From positions 868,001 to 932,000 of the forward strand of contig CAVZWW010000001.1 of NCBI GenBank assembly GCA_963779225.1: DNA of 64,000 bases. The letters are read 5' to 3'. The position numbers and the translations under genes were made by a program. Of the stretch, positions 42,522 to 51,308 are shown piece after piece (within the stretch, counting starts at the first letter, position 1; each line of letters begins with the position of its first letter). This DNA is from CAVPCZ01 sp963779225. Its GTDB lineage: Bacteria > Bacteroidota > Ignavibacteria > UBA10030 > UBA6906. The notes beneath the pieces were generated by a model, which did no database searches, was not told where the DNA came from, and worked only from the letters and a program-made list of their open reading frames with translations.

Positions 42522-43592
42522 TCACGGCCAGACGGCAACGGCGATCTGGCGTGTCTCGTCGAGCGCTACCGCTGTATAGAAGTGATAGTGGCGGTCGGGT
42601 GTTCTGTAAATGAAGGGTTTGCCGGCATGCAGTGCGTCGTAGGAACCGGGATCACCGATGCGGAGAACAGGGTTCCGCGCATACACGCGCCAGCCCAGGG
42701 GAAAATCCTCTTCGGTCGTCCACGCCAGGCCGTCAGCCGAGTTCTTCTTGTCCCAGCTGTACCAGGCCATATACCAGGTGTTCCCCACCTTGTAGACGCT
42801 TGGATCTCCCGCGCGCCCGGAGGCGTCCCATGCACCCGGTCGGCCGCTGCCGGTAAGGATGGGAGAGTGCAGATCATCGACCTCCCAGTTGTAGAGATCC
42901 CGGGAGGTGGCATAGCCGATGAACTCCTCGGTCATGCCGCGGGCCACGCCGGAGGCGTTGAAGAAGAGATAGTAGAGATCTCCGCTTCTGACCACGTTCG
43001 GGTGCCAGATGGCGTCCCGTCTCCAGCCGGTCCCCGCAGGAGCGATGATGGGGTTTTTCTCATACCGTGTCCAGGTCTTGAGATCTCGGGATGTTGCCAG
43101 ATTCATCGTCTTCCGCCCGCCTTCGTATCCCTTCGACGTTACACCGAAGTAGAACAGGTAATACGTCCCGTTTTCGCACCAGAGAAACGGCCCTGTCACC
43201 CCCTCGGCGTCGGGTGTCCCGGAAATTCCGCTTCCAGAGAGAATCGGGCTGCGGGGGTCTTTTTCCCAATGGAGAAGATCCTTGCTCCATGCCAGGCCGA
43301 TCTGCGGCCGGGTCACGTGGGCGTAACCTCGGCGGTCTGGATCGGTGCTTCCGTAGCCCGTGTACACCATACCGTACCGGCCACGGGTTGTGTCATACCA
43401 GACCGCGGGAGACTCCACCATGCCGGAATCCCAATCGCCGAACGGGCCGGGCGGGAGCACGACTCCCCATTTTATCAGTTCCGCACCGGGGGGGTCCGAA
43501 GGGATGCTCCCCGGTCGTTGTTTCGGGGAGAGGCATGAGAGCAGCAGCGGCAGTACGCCGAGGGCGAGAAGGTCCATGGGTCCGGGTCTCAT
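42522..43592 (-). CDS. Five-bladed beta-propeller glycoside hydrolase, lipoprotein (GH43/GH130-like)
   Basis: About 356 residues. Lipoprotein signal with LLLSC. The body repeats the beta-propeller pattern of GH43/GH32/GH130-type enzymes: GDWDSGMVESPAVWYDTTRG, GLAWSKDLLHWEKDPRSPIL, GVTGPFLWCENGTYYLFYFG, ATSRDLKTWTRYEKNPII, IWHPNVVRSGDLYYLFFN and YATSRDLYNWEVDD. The Asp in GDWDSGMVESP could be the base, but family and substrate (arabinan, beta-mannoside or other) cannot be fixed. Start at ATG 43592; no SD seen. Confidence 0.72.
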   Translation of the reverse strand: MRPGPMDLLALGVLPLLLSCLSPKQRPGSIPSDPPGAELIKWGVVLPPGPFGDWDSGMVESPAVWYDTTRGRYGMVYTGYGSTDPDRRGYAHVTRPQIGLAWSKDLLHWEKDPRSPILSGSGISGTPDAEGVTGPFLWCENGTYYLFYFGVTSKGYEGGRKTMNLATSRDLKTWTRYEKNPIIAPAGTGWRRDAIWHPNVVRSGDLYYLFFNASGVARGMTEEFIGYATSRDLYNWEVDDLHSPILTGSGRPGAWDASGRAGDPSVYKVGNTWYMAWYSWDKKNSADGLAWTTEEDFPLGWRVYARNPVLRIGDPGSYDALHAGKPFIYRTPDRHYHFYTAVALDETRQIAVAVWP

Positions 43593-43682
43593 ATGTACAT
43601 ACAAAGACAAACACAGGGTTCCGGACAGTCGTTCCCTCCTGCCGCATCACCCGAAAGACAGGCCGGACGCCGGTGCGTCCAG

Positions 43683-43713
43683 TTGAATACGCCGTGGTTT
43701 TTGCGTATTTTAC
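43683..43713 (+). promoter_or_regulatory. Promoter of glnS
   Basis: TTG-N20-TATTTTAC, 31 bp before ATG 43745. The 5' leader contains only a two-codon ATG-CAC-TGA. Confidence 0.48.
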
Positions 43714-43744
43714 GGTGTATGCACTGAGTCACACCGGGAGTCCC

Positions 43745-45463
43745 ATGTCTCTGAACGAAAAAACCGACTTCATCCGCGAGATTGTTGCCGAAGACCTGCG
43801 CACAAACAAGTACCGGGGGCGCGTCCACACGCGCTTTCCTCCTGAACCCAACGGGTACCTCCACATCGGGCATGCAAAATCCATCCATCTCAACTTCGGG
43901 ATCGCCAGGGAACATGCGGGTGGGGTGTGCAATCTCCGCTTTGACGACACCAATCCCGAAAAGGAAGAGCAGGAATATGTTGATTCCATTATCGGCGATG
44001 TGCGGTGGATCGCCGGCGACATTGAAGAGCGGGTATTCTATGCATCGGACTACTTCGGGCAGATGTATGCATGGGCGCAGGACCTCATCCGGATGGGGAA
44101 AGCGTACGTCTGCGATCTGAGTGCCGACGAGATCCGCGAAACGCGCGGGACTCTTACGGAGCCGGGGAGGGAGAGCCCGTACCGGAATCGCGGCGCAGAA
44201 GAGAACCTTGACCTTCTGGGACGGATGCGAAAAGGCGAATTTCCGGACGGATCCCGGACGCTGCGTGCGAAAATCGACATGGCCTCCCCGAATATGAATA
44301 TGCGCGATCCGATCATGTACAGGATCGTTCACGAAGATCATCATCGCCAGAAGGGGGCATGGTGTATTTATCCCACCTACGATTGGGCTCACGGGCTTGA
44401 AGACTCCATCGAAGGTATCACCCATTCAATTTGCACGCTCGAATTCGAAAACCACCGGCCCCTGTACGACTGGTATCTGGACAACCTCGGCATCCACCAC
44501 CCGCAGCAGATCGAATTTGCGCGGCTGAATCTCAGCTACACCGTGCTGAGCAAACGCAAGCTTCTGCAGCTTGTGCAGGAACGGCACGTGTCCGGGTGGG
44601 ATGACCCGCGCATGCCGACGATTGCCGGGTACCGCCGGCGGGGCTACACTGCCGAATCGATCAGGATGTTTTGCGAAAAGATCGGGGTCTCCAAGAAAGA
44701 CAGTATCATCGATGTGGCCTTGCTGGAATGGAGCATCAGGGAAGACCTGAACAAACATGCCCAGCGTGCGATGGGTGTGCTGAATCCGGTGAAAGTGGTT
44801 CTTACCAACTATCCGGAGGGAGGGAGTGAACAACTTCCCGCCCTGAACAACCCGGAAGACGAATCTGCAGGCACCCGTTCTCTCCCCTTCGGGCGGGAGC
44901 TGTATATCGAAGAGGAGGATTTCAAGGAAGTGCCTCCTCCGAAGTATCACCGTCTCTCTCCGGGAAAGGAGGTCCGTCTCCGGGCCGCGTACATCATCAA
45001 GTGTGAGAAGGTTGTCAAGAATGGGGAGGGGAAGGTTGTTGAACTGCACTGCACATATGACCCCGAGACAAAGAGCGGAGGTCCGGCCGCCAACCGGAAG
45101 GTAAAGGGGACGATACACTGGGTGTCGGCGGAGCACGCCGTGAACGCTGAAGTGCGGCTGTATGACCGTCTCTTCCTCAAGGAAGACCCGAACCAGGTGC
45201 CGGAGGGGGAGAGCTTCCTCCGCAACCTGAATCCCGGATCGCTGAACGTGCTTTCGGGGTGCAAACTCGAACCCATGCTGGCTGCCGCTCTGCCGGGAGC
45301 CCGCTACCAGTTCGAGCGGGTGGGCTATTTCTGTGCAGACCCGATCGATTCAAAGCCCGGAGTACCGGTATTCAACCGTACGGTCACGCTGAAGGACACG
45401 TGGGCGAAGATCGAGCAGCGGGGAGTTGAGCGCGGGGAGCTCAGCGGCGGTAGCGCGAAATAA
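43745..45463 (+). CDS. glnS: Glutaminyl-tRNA synthetase
   Basis: Class I synthetase that charges tRNA-Gln directly. 572 residues. HIGH motif in RFPPEPNGYLHIGHAKSIHL with the GlnRS-type PPEPNG; LRFDDTNPEKEEQEYVDSII; IYPTYDWAHGLEDSIEGITH; KMSKS-like SKRKLLQLVQERHVSGWDDP; and the two beta-barrel anticodon domains at the C-terminus (HRLSPGKEVRLRAAYIIKCE, GTIHWVSAEHAVNAEVRLYD). No YqeY appendix. SD GGGAG three bases before ATG. The 3' end overlaps that of gatD by 23 bp on the opposite strand. Confidence 0.95.
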   Translation: MSLNEKTDFIREIVAEDLRTNKYRGRVHTRFPPEPNGYLHIGHAKSIHLNFGIAREHAGGVCNLRFDDTNPEKEEQEYVDSIIGDVRWIAGDIEERVFYASDYFGQMYAWAQDLIRMGKAYVCDLSADEIRETRGTLTEPGRESPYRNRGAEENLDLLGRMRKGEFPDGSRTLRAKIDMASPNMNMRDPIMYRIVHEDHHRQKGAWCIYPTYDWAHGLEDSIEGITHSICTLEFENHRPLYDWYLDNLGIHHPQQIEFARLNLSYTVLSKRKLLQLVQERHVSGWDDPRMPTIAGYRRRGYTAESIRMFCEKIGVSKKDSIIDVALLEWSIREDLNKHAQRAMGVLNPVKVVLTNYPEGGSEQLPALNNPEDESAGTRSLPFGRELYIEEEDFKEVPPPKYHRLSPGKEVRLRAAYIIKCEKVVKNGEGKVVELHCTYDPETKSGGPAANRKVKGTIHWVSAEHAVNAEVRLYDRLFLKEDPNQVPEGESFLRNLNPGSLNVLSGCKLEPMLAAALPGARYQFERVGYFCADPIDSKPGVPVFNRTVTLKDTWAKIEQRGVERGELSGGSAK

Positions 45464-46823
45464 AGTCCTCAACCTCGGGAATCCCCCCCTGGAGTATCAG
45501 ATACCCGTTGCTGGGTTCACGCTCGGTGATTTCTCCTGCGATGGGGGTCATCATGATCTCCCTCACTTTTTGAAGGTCGCCGGTCTGGCCGAGCGCCCAC
45601 CCGAGCTTCATGTAGGCGACTTCCGGAAGCATGTTGGCGCCCGGGACAACGCCCAGCTCCATCATATCACGCCCCGTGTCGTAGACATACATCTGCACAT
45701 ACCCCCAGAGTGTCTGCACCGTCATGTACACCGCGATGTTCTTTTCCCGCGCCCTCTTGAGGGACGGGTAGAGCGGCTTGTTCACATGGCCGAGTCCCGT
45801 TCCCGCAATGACGATCCCGCGGTATTCGTTGTCGATGAGTGACTCGATGATGTCCGGCTTCATGTTCGGATAGTAGTAGACGATGCTCACTTTCTCTTCA
45901 AACGCTGTATTTACCACGACATCGCGGTCTTCTCTTCTTCTCTTGTAGTCCTGGCGCAGCGGCGTGATGCGGTCCCGGCTGACCATCCCGATGGGGATAT
46001 CACTGATCGTGCGGAAGGTGGACCGGTAGCTCGAGTGCATCTTCCGCACACGGGTTCCCCGGTGCAGCAGGCCGTATTCGTCGGAAGTCGGACCGAACAT
46101 GCAGACCATCACTTCGGCGATATCGCTTTCTGCGGCCGTTTTCACGCTATGCATCAGGTTGAGCGCCGCGTCCGAAGAGGGTCGATCGCTGGAGCGTTGT
46201 GAACCGACCATGACGATTGGCACGGGAGAGCGTTGTACCATAAATGACAGGATGGCCGCGGTGTGATGCATCGTATCGGTCCCGTGGCCGATGACAATTC
46301 CCTGCACGCCTTTCCCGATCTCGCGGCCGATGGCTTCGGCCGTCCCTTTCCACTGTTCGGGTCCCATGTTTTCACTGAAGACACCGTACAGCTTCTCTGT
46401 CTCGAGATTGCAGATGTCCGCGAGTTCCGGAACCGAGCCGTACAGCTCCCCGGGCGAGAATGCCGGAATGACCGCCCCTGTCCGGTAATCCAGCCTGCTG
46501 GCGATAGTTCCCCCCGTGCCGAGCAGTTTCACACGCGGTTTATTCGGATCGTAGGGAAATTCCTTTTCGGGGATCTTGTAGTGGGCTTCTTTTCTTCCAT
46601 GGATCGTGATTGTCTGAACCGCCCGTGCGGCAATCCCGATATTGTATCCGCTCCGGAGTTTGAGGACGATATGAAGAGGATCGGCCGTCTCCGACCGCGG
46701 AAGCACGATTCCCGTAAACGACCCCTGGTCAGTACGTACCTCGACGTCGCTCCAAACCCGCGCATCGAATGCCTGGAGTTTTTCCAGCGCTTCGCCACGG
46801 TACCCTCTGAAAGTATCTGTCAT
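45441..46823 (-). CDS. gatD: Glu-tRNA(Gln) amidotransferase subunit D (archaeal-type GatD)
   Basis: Asparaginase-like subunit that frees ammonia from Gln/Asn for transamidation of Glu-tRNA(Gln). 460 residues. An N-terminal tudor-like domain, absent from plain asparaginases, is clear at residues about 20-75 (VWSDVEVRTDQGSFTGIVLP, DPLHIVLKLRSGYNIGI). Then the amidohydrolase: VKLLGTGGTIASRLDY with Thr106, VIGHGTDTMHHTAAIL with the Thr-Asp pair, and MHSVKTAAESD with the Lys. GRDMMELGVVPGANMLPEVA and KLGWALGQTGD match GatD. Overlaps gatE by 4 bp. GatDE is described as archaeal; here it is in a bacterial context next to glnS. Confidence 0.92.
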   Translation of the reverse strand: MTDTFRGYRGEALEKLQAFDARVWSDVEVRTDQGSFTGIVLPRSETADPLHIVLKLRSGYNIGIAARAVQTITIHGRKEAHYKIPEKEFPYDPNKPRVKLLGTGGTIASRLDYRTGAVIPAFSPGELYGSVPELADICNLETEKLYGVFSENMGPEQWKGTAEAIGREIGKGVQGIVIGHGTDTMHHTAAILSFMVQRSPVPIVMVGSQRSSDRPSSDAALNLMHSVKTAAESDIAEVMVCMFGPTSDEYGLLHRGTRVRKMHSSYRSTFRTISDIPIGMVSRDRITPLRQDYKRRREDRDVVVNTAFEEKVSIVYYYPNMKPDIIESLIDNEYRGIVIAGTGLGHVNKPLYPSLKRAREKNIAVYMTVQTLWGYVQMYVYDTGRDMMELGVVPGANMLPEVAYMKLGWALGQTGDLQKVREIMMTPIAGEITEREPSNGYLILQGGIPEVEDFISRYRR

Positions 46824-48736
46824 GGCCGTGCCTCCCGGGACGTGTAGTTCATGGCCTGGACGACAATATTCGCCTCAATTCTCCTCCGGACTTTGCTCAT
46901 CACCGCTCCCATATGGACGGCGGCAGCATGTTCGGGATGATGCAGCGTCATGTTGGAGACTTCAATTGCGGTCTGGGTGATGATTGCGCCCAGTTCATCG
47001 ATTGAACAGCGGGCCGGAAGCGATTCACGTGAAAAGGCATTTCCTGCGGCTACGTCGAGGAGGATATCCAGGAAACCTCCCTGAGGAAGGAGGCCGTCTT
47101 TGTGGGCGAGCAGAATTTCCTTCATTGTTTCAACGGAAAACCGCGCGTTGCGGCCCGTTTTCTTCACGATGCGTTTGGGAAGTTGTATGAGGAACACTGC
47201 CGCGAGTGTGGGGGGGATCTGCCATTCCCTGACGGCGGTCTCAAACAGACCCGCAAATGGAGACAGAGCAAGGGGCGTCACCATATCGTCTGGAACCCCG
47301 AGCTCCCGGTACCATGTTTCGTTTTCCCAGAAAGGACGTGGTAACGTTGCCTTGATCCGGTTGCGGTGATCCTCAGAGACACGGTGCGGAGGCAGATCGG
47401 TATCCGGATACATCCGGTCCGGTCCCGGCAGGATCCGCTCAAAACCGTTTGTGCCATCGCGCAACGCCTGACGGGTTTCGGACGGAATACCGATGGTTGC
47501 CTCCCTGGCACGGATGACGACTTCCGCGGCGCCCGTGTTCGCATCCTGTGGAGGTCCCCAGACGACGACCAGCGTGTCACCGCCCGAGGCACCCAGCGCT
47601 TTCTTCAGGGTTTGCCACTCGGAAGAAGCGAGCGTCTCGCTGGGGCTGTCCGAATGGACGATGTTGGGGAGCGTGGTCAGGCAGGCGATGACTCTGACGC
47701 GGTCGGATATCTCCCGGGAGAAGTACGTATCCGTCTGGGTTTGCCACCGGAGAAGTCCTTTGAAGCCCCGGAGAAGGACACCCTGCGCTTTGTGCCCCTG
47801 TGCGATTGACGATTGAATAGGCTGAAAACGGGTTTTGAGGAGGAGTTTGGTGACGTCGTGGGTTTTGCTTGCCAGCGTATCTTTTGTGATCCCGCGGTGG
47901 TGAAGCTCCTCCCGCAGTTTGAGGAGGTTGTACTGGCGCATGGCCTCCTGGTGCGTGAGCAGGGGAATATCGGAGATGCGGGGAACTCCTTTGATCTCAA
48001 CACGGGTCCCGCCGGTGACACTCACGTTGACGTCCTGTCGCGCGGCTCCGTGCCCGGTGCGCACGTTCCCCGTGCTCCTGACCAGCTTCCGAAGGATTTC
48101 GGCGACCTCCGCAACTTCGAACGGCGTTCGCATCTCGGGGGCCGTGACGGTTTCGACAAGGGGCATCCCCAGGCGGTCGGTGAGATAGGTTCTCCGGTGG
48201 CCGACGTCGCTCACTTCGCGGCATGCGTCCTCCTCAAGTCCAAGCTGGACAATCTTGATATGCCGGTCCCTGTACGGCAATGAGCCGTCTACACCCACGA
48301 TCGTTGTCCGTTGAAACCCGGTCGGGATGCTTCCGTCCAGGTACTGCTTTCGCGCAATGTGGATTTCATCGACCATCGTACATCCGTACAACAATCCGAT
48401 CTTGATGGCGATGTCGAGTGCCTCGTCGTTCAATTCGAACGGCGGGGTGTCGTCCATTTCGTAGGTGCAGACGGTCGCATGATGTATCTGATAGATGATC
48501 TCTTTCTTTGTCTTGAATTCCATCAGTGCGGTGCCGTCATATTCGCCGAGTTCGGAGAGAGTCGGGCGCATATGCCGGAGGATTTCCGCATTGAACGTAT
48601 TGCTGTACAGACCGGCGGGACATCGGCAGAAAAGTTTTTTTGAGGTGAGAATCTGCTGATGGATTTCGAGTCCTGATTTGAAGCCGACCGCGGCGTACTC
48701 CTCAGCGGTCATTTCACCAAACGGTTTAAACGTCAT
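46820..48736 (-). CDS. gatE: Glu-tRNA(Gln) amidotransferase subunit E (archaeal-type GatE)
   Basis: tRNA-binding kinase/amidotransferase subunit. 638 residues, the length of archaeal GatE and longer than GatB (~480). The cradle domain begins GFKSGLEIHQQILTSKKLFC with RCPAGLY, then TTIVGVDGSLPYRDRHIKIV, QLGLEEDACREVSD, YLTDRLGMPLVETVTAPEM, GHGAARQDVNVSVTGGTRVE and IKGVPRISDIPLLTHQEAMR. An AspRS-type insertion (GAD-like, about 310-420) with RGFKGLLRWQTQ and REISDRVRVIACL is specific to GatE. A YqeY-like tail ends it. ATG 48736 has no strong SD. No glnS-type promoter found upstream. Confidence 0.92.
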   Translation of the reverse strand: MTFKPFGEMTAEEYAAVGFKSGLEIHQQILTSKKLFCRCPAGLYSNTFNAEILRHMRPTLSELGEYDGTALMEFKTKKEIIYQIHHATVCTYEMDDTPPFELNDEALDIAIKIGLLYGCTMVDEIHIARKQYLDGSIPTGFQRTTIVGVDGSLPYRDRHIKIVQLGLEEDACREVSDVGHRRTYLTDRLGMPLVETVTAPEMRTPFEVAEVAEILRKLVRSTGNVRTGHGAARQDVNVSVTGGTRVEIKGVPRISDIPLLTHQEAMRQYNLLKLREELHHRGITKDTLASKTHDVTKLLLKTRFQPIQSSIAQGHKAQGVLLRGFKGLLRWQTQTDTYFSREISDRVRVIACLTTLPNIVHSDSPSETLASSEWQTLKKALGASGGDTLVVVWGPPQDANTGAAEVVIRAREATIGIPSETRQALRDGTNGFERILPGPDRMYPDTDLPPHRVSEDHRNRIKATLPRPFWENETWYRELGVPDDMVTPLALSPFAGLFETAVREWQIPPTLAAVFLIQLPKRIVKKTGRNARFSVETMKEILLAHKDGLLPQGGFLDILLDVAAGNAFSRESLPARCSIDELGAIITQTAIEVSNMTLHHPEHAAAVHMGAVMSKVRRRIEANIVVQAMNYTSREARP

Positions 48737-48857
48737 GCAGGGCCGGTTTCTGGGGGTCGGGGATAGCGAGGTTCATACGTGAAATTTCCTAAAACAAACA
48801 GGGAAAAGCAACCCACCTTCTCACCACACATACGCCTGGACCGGCGGGAGGAAACGA

Positions 48858-49865
48858 TCAGCGGTTTTCGAAGGCGTTCAGGATAAAATCGACGATGGGT
48901 TGGGGGTCAGGCAGGCTGTGCGGGCGATGGCCGGCTCCCGGTTTGCGGATAACCATGATCCGCCCGCCGGCTGCCAGGATTCGTTTCTCGAAGGGATCGG
49001 TGTTTTCCTGGATGGGGACGGTGACATCGGCGTCACCGCACACATGGAGCATCGGGAATCCCGCGGCGGCAATGTCTGCAGCCAGATCCAGAGGGTTTTC
49101 GTTGAACGCCAGGGCTTCTTCTTCGGATGTCAATCCGAAATCTGTTTTGAATTGTGCCCACACCACGGGATTTCCCCCGCTCTTTCCTTTGCCACCGGGC
49201 CAGCTCTTCATGTCCAGAACCGGAGCGTCGGCGTAGATACATGCAACCCGGTCAGGATATGCGGCGGCCCAGCGATAGGCATAGAACCCGCCACGGCTGT
49301 ATCCGATGAAAACCGGTTTGGTGGAGAGGCCGGCGCCGGTGAGCAGTTGATAAAACCTGTTCCAGATGCCGAGAGCCTCTGCATTGCCGAAAAGCTCCGC
49401 AACATCGCAGTAGACGAGAAAGAATCCGCGTTCGAGAAGGGCGATCTCCGCCTGGGGGAAATGTCCCCAGAAACGGGCCCGCCAGAGCCAGGGAAACCCC
49501 TTTGCGGTTTTTTTCGGGCTTACAATCTTCGCTTCCCGTCCCTCGAAGGAAAAGTCGCAGCAGTCAAATCCGTGGTAATCGCTATGCGTGCCGGTAATGC
49601 GGGCGCGCTGCAACAGGTCAAATCGCGCTCCATTGTCCGTCTCTCCACTATCCGTCCGGAGTGCTGCTTGCGCGCCGTTCGTTCTAAACGTTTCCCCGCC
49701 GCTCTCCGTCCGGAACGCTCCCTGCGTACCGCCCATCGGGGGTGTCTCCTGTGCAACGGCCGGGATTCCCGTGGATCCGGGGAGAACGGTCTGGCTCCGG
49801 GCAGATCCCCCGAAGAACGACGCACAGCAGAGAGTGATCAGCAGAATGGGGCGACAGCGCCTCAC
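48858..49865 (-). CDS. Exported alpha/beta hydrolase with repetitive N-terminal linker
   Basis: 335 residues, signal peptide (PILLITLCCASFFGGSARS). Residues about 43-80 form an imperfect repeat rich in Thr, Gly, Ser (GAFRTESGGETFRTNG, AALRTDSGETDNG). The hydrolase domain has the nucleophile elbow VFIGYSRGGFYAYRWA (Ser in GYSRGG), an Asp in VCGDADVTVPIQENT and a His in GAGHRPHSLPDP. Substrate unknown; a carbohydrate or peptide esterase is possible. Overlaps the transglutaminase-like gene by 4 bp, so both are one operon. Confidence 0.75.
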   Translation of the reverse strand: MRRCRPILLITLCCASFFGGSARSQTVLPGSTGIPAVAQETPPMGGTQGAFRTESGGETFRTNGAQAALRTDSGETDNGARFDLLQRARITGTHSDYHGFDCCDFSFEGREAKIVSPKKTAKGFPWLWRARFWGHFPQAEIALLERGFFLVYCDVAELFGNAEALGIWNRFYQLLTGAGLSTKPVFIGYSRGGFYAYRWAAAYPDRVACIYADAPVLDMKSWPGGKGKSGGNPVVWAQFKTDFGLTSEEEALAFNENPLDLAADIAAAGFPMLHVCGDADVTVPIQENTDPFEKRILAAGGRIMVIRKPGAGHRPHSLPDPQPIVDFILNAFENR

Positions 49866-51220
49866 GATTTTCTCCCGTCCCGTGTTCTGTTGCGGACAAG
49901 GAGTACCATCCAGACAACAACACTGAGAACCAGAGCGCCAAAGAGTGTCCGCCGGAGCAGGTAGGTGTGTCCTCCTTCAGTCGGATAGAACGAATAGGCG
50001 AGCTGCGGTTTGAAGAGATACCGTTCGAGGTTGCCGAGGAGGAATGTTTTGTCCCTGTAGAACCCGGTATAGATCTCGCGTACATCTTCAACGTTTGGCG
50101 GCCTGCGATACTTGAAGATCGAATGTGCTGTAAACTCATCCCGCACAGTCATGTTGCACGTAGAAAACGGCACGGTCACCAAAGTATCGGTACCAGTAAA
50201 GCCGGGCTTTCGCTCCCACAACCAGTCTACATACATCCGCGCAGCCGTGCTGTCAAATGCATTTTGCTGGTTCAGATGGAAGAGTTCTGCCGTGTTGAGC
50301 ACGTCCCCCTTTTTGTTGGTGACGTAAATCATTCCTGACGAGAGATCCACGAAGGCCCAACGGTGTTGTTCCCGGATATAGGATTCAGCGAAGGCGTGTC
50401 CGGTATAGACAATCGTGTTGTCCTGAGTGCGTGCCCCAAAGACAAACCGTGTCGGGATTCCCGCCCGGTTCGCCCAGAACACCCACACCTGGGCGTGCTG
50501 GGTGCACCAGCCCTTGCCGCTCCCGTCCGCCATGGCATTGTACAGGAGCCAAGGGTTCATCCAGCGTTCGTCATCTTTCGGGATACCGCCCGCACCCTTT
50601 AGCTTTATCCGGAGGTACCGGGTCAATTTGTCCATTCGCGTGAACGTCGGGTCTGAAGGTAACAGCCCCACTTCGTCCTTGAGTATGCGGTCCGCCGCCG
50701 CCAGTCCCTCCGCCCCGACATAGGCATAGTCGTCCGTCCAGTCTGCAATCGCAAACTGCTCGAAATCGCCGCACGGAACATTTGCCCGGACGATATAGAC
50801 ATCTTCGTGCTGCATGCCGAGGGAAGCGTAGAATTCTCTCGGGTACACCCTCACGGAAATCTCGATTGTCTGGCAGGCTCCTTCCGGCACCGGAACGAGG
50901 GTGTAGGTATGGAGCTGGCTGAAAGTGGTGTCAATGCGGAACGACGGAGACATGCCGGACCCGTTCTGCAGATTGCCGCCGTCTGTCAGGATTCTCCATT
51001 CGGCGATCTGTTTCGTACAGGCGAGATGAATCTGGAGGCGGTTGCGTTCGACAACCTTCCACTCCCTGATCGTGGGGACATCGAGCGGATAGTAAAGCGT
51101 CGCATACGACGTCGGGGAGAACGAAGATTCCCACTCGCGTGTGAAGAACACATACAGGTTGAGAAACAGAAGAACGACAACGATGAGCGCGGTGAAGCGA
51201 ATGAACCATCGACGTTTCAT
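49862..51220 (-). CDS. Membrane-anchored transglutaminase-like protein
   Basis: 452 residues. N-terminal transmembrane anchor (FIRFTALIVVVLLFLNLYVF) and a C-terminal one (LFGALVLSVVVWMVLLVRN) bracket an extracytoplasmic region. The transglutaminase core has Cys in GKGWCTQHAQVWVFWANRAG, His in YTGHAFAESYIREQ and Asp in AFVDLSSG. This fold covers cysteine proteases and amidases as well as cross-linking enzymes. ATG 51220 gives the anchor; no need for the longer frame to 51277. Coupled to the alpha/beta hydrolase. Confidence 0.78.
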   Translation of the reverse strand: MKRRWFIRFTALIVVVLLFLNLYVFFTREWESSFSPTSYATLYYPLDVPTIREWKVVERNRLQIHLACTKQIAEWRILTDGGNLQNGSGMSPSFRIDTTFSQLHTYTLVPVPEGACQTIEISVRVYPREFYASLGMQHEDVYIVRANVPCGDFEQFAIADWTDDYAYVGAEGLAAADRILKDEVGLLPSDPTFTRMDKLTRYLRIKLKGAGGIPKDDERWMNPWLLYNAMADGSGKGWCTQHAQVWVFWANRAGIPTRFVFGARTQDNTIVYTGHAFAESYIREQHRWAFVDLSSGMIYVTNKKGDVLNTAELFHLNQQNAFDSTAARMYVDWLWERKPGFTGTDTLVTVPFSTCNMTVRDEFTAHSIFKYRRPPNVEDVREIYTGFYRDKTFLLGNLERYLFKPQLAYSFYPTEGGHTYLLRRTLFGALVLSVVVWMVLLVRNRTRDGRKS

Positions 51221-51257
51221 AATTGTGTGGACCTGTGGTGGGAGATGGAGTGATGCT

Positions 51258-51288
51258 CCAACATACCAAATGGTCATAACTCAAGCAA
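51258..51288 (-). promoter_or_regulatory. Promoter of the transglutaminase-hydrolase operon
   Basis: Minus strand TTG (51288-51286), N20, TATGTTGG (51265-51258), 37 bp before ATG 51220. Confidence 0.5.
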
Positions 51289-51308
51289 GAAGAGTTGGGA
51301 GATCGATG

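Noticed and set aside
43719..43727. Mini-ORF ATG-CAC-TGA just after the glnS promoter
   Set aside because: Two codons are too short to judge, and it is readily explained by chance.
45441..46823. Plain L-asparaginase instead of GatD
   Set aside because: The tudor-like N-terminal domain, the length of 460 residues and the overlap with gatE do not fit asparaginase.
48737..48857. Promoter of gatE
   Set aside because: Only TTTG-N17-TATGAACC fits loosely; spacing and -7 box differ from the pattern, so I did not list it.
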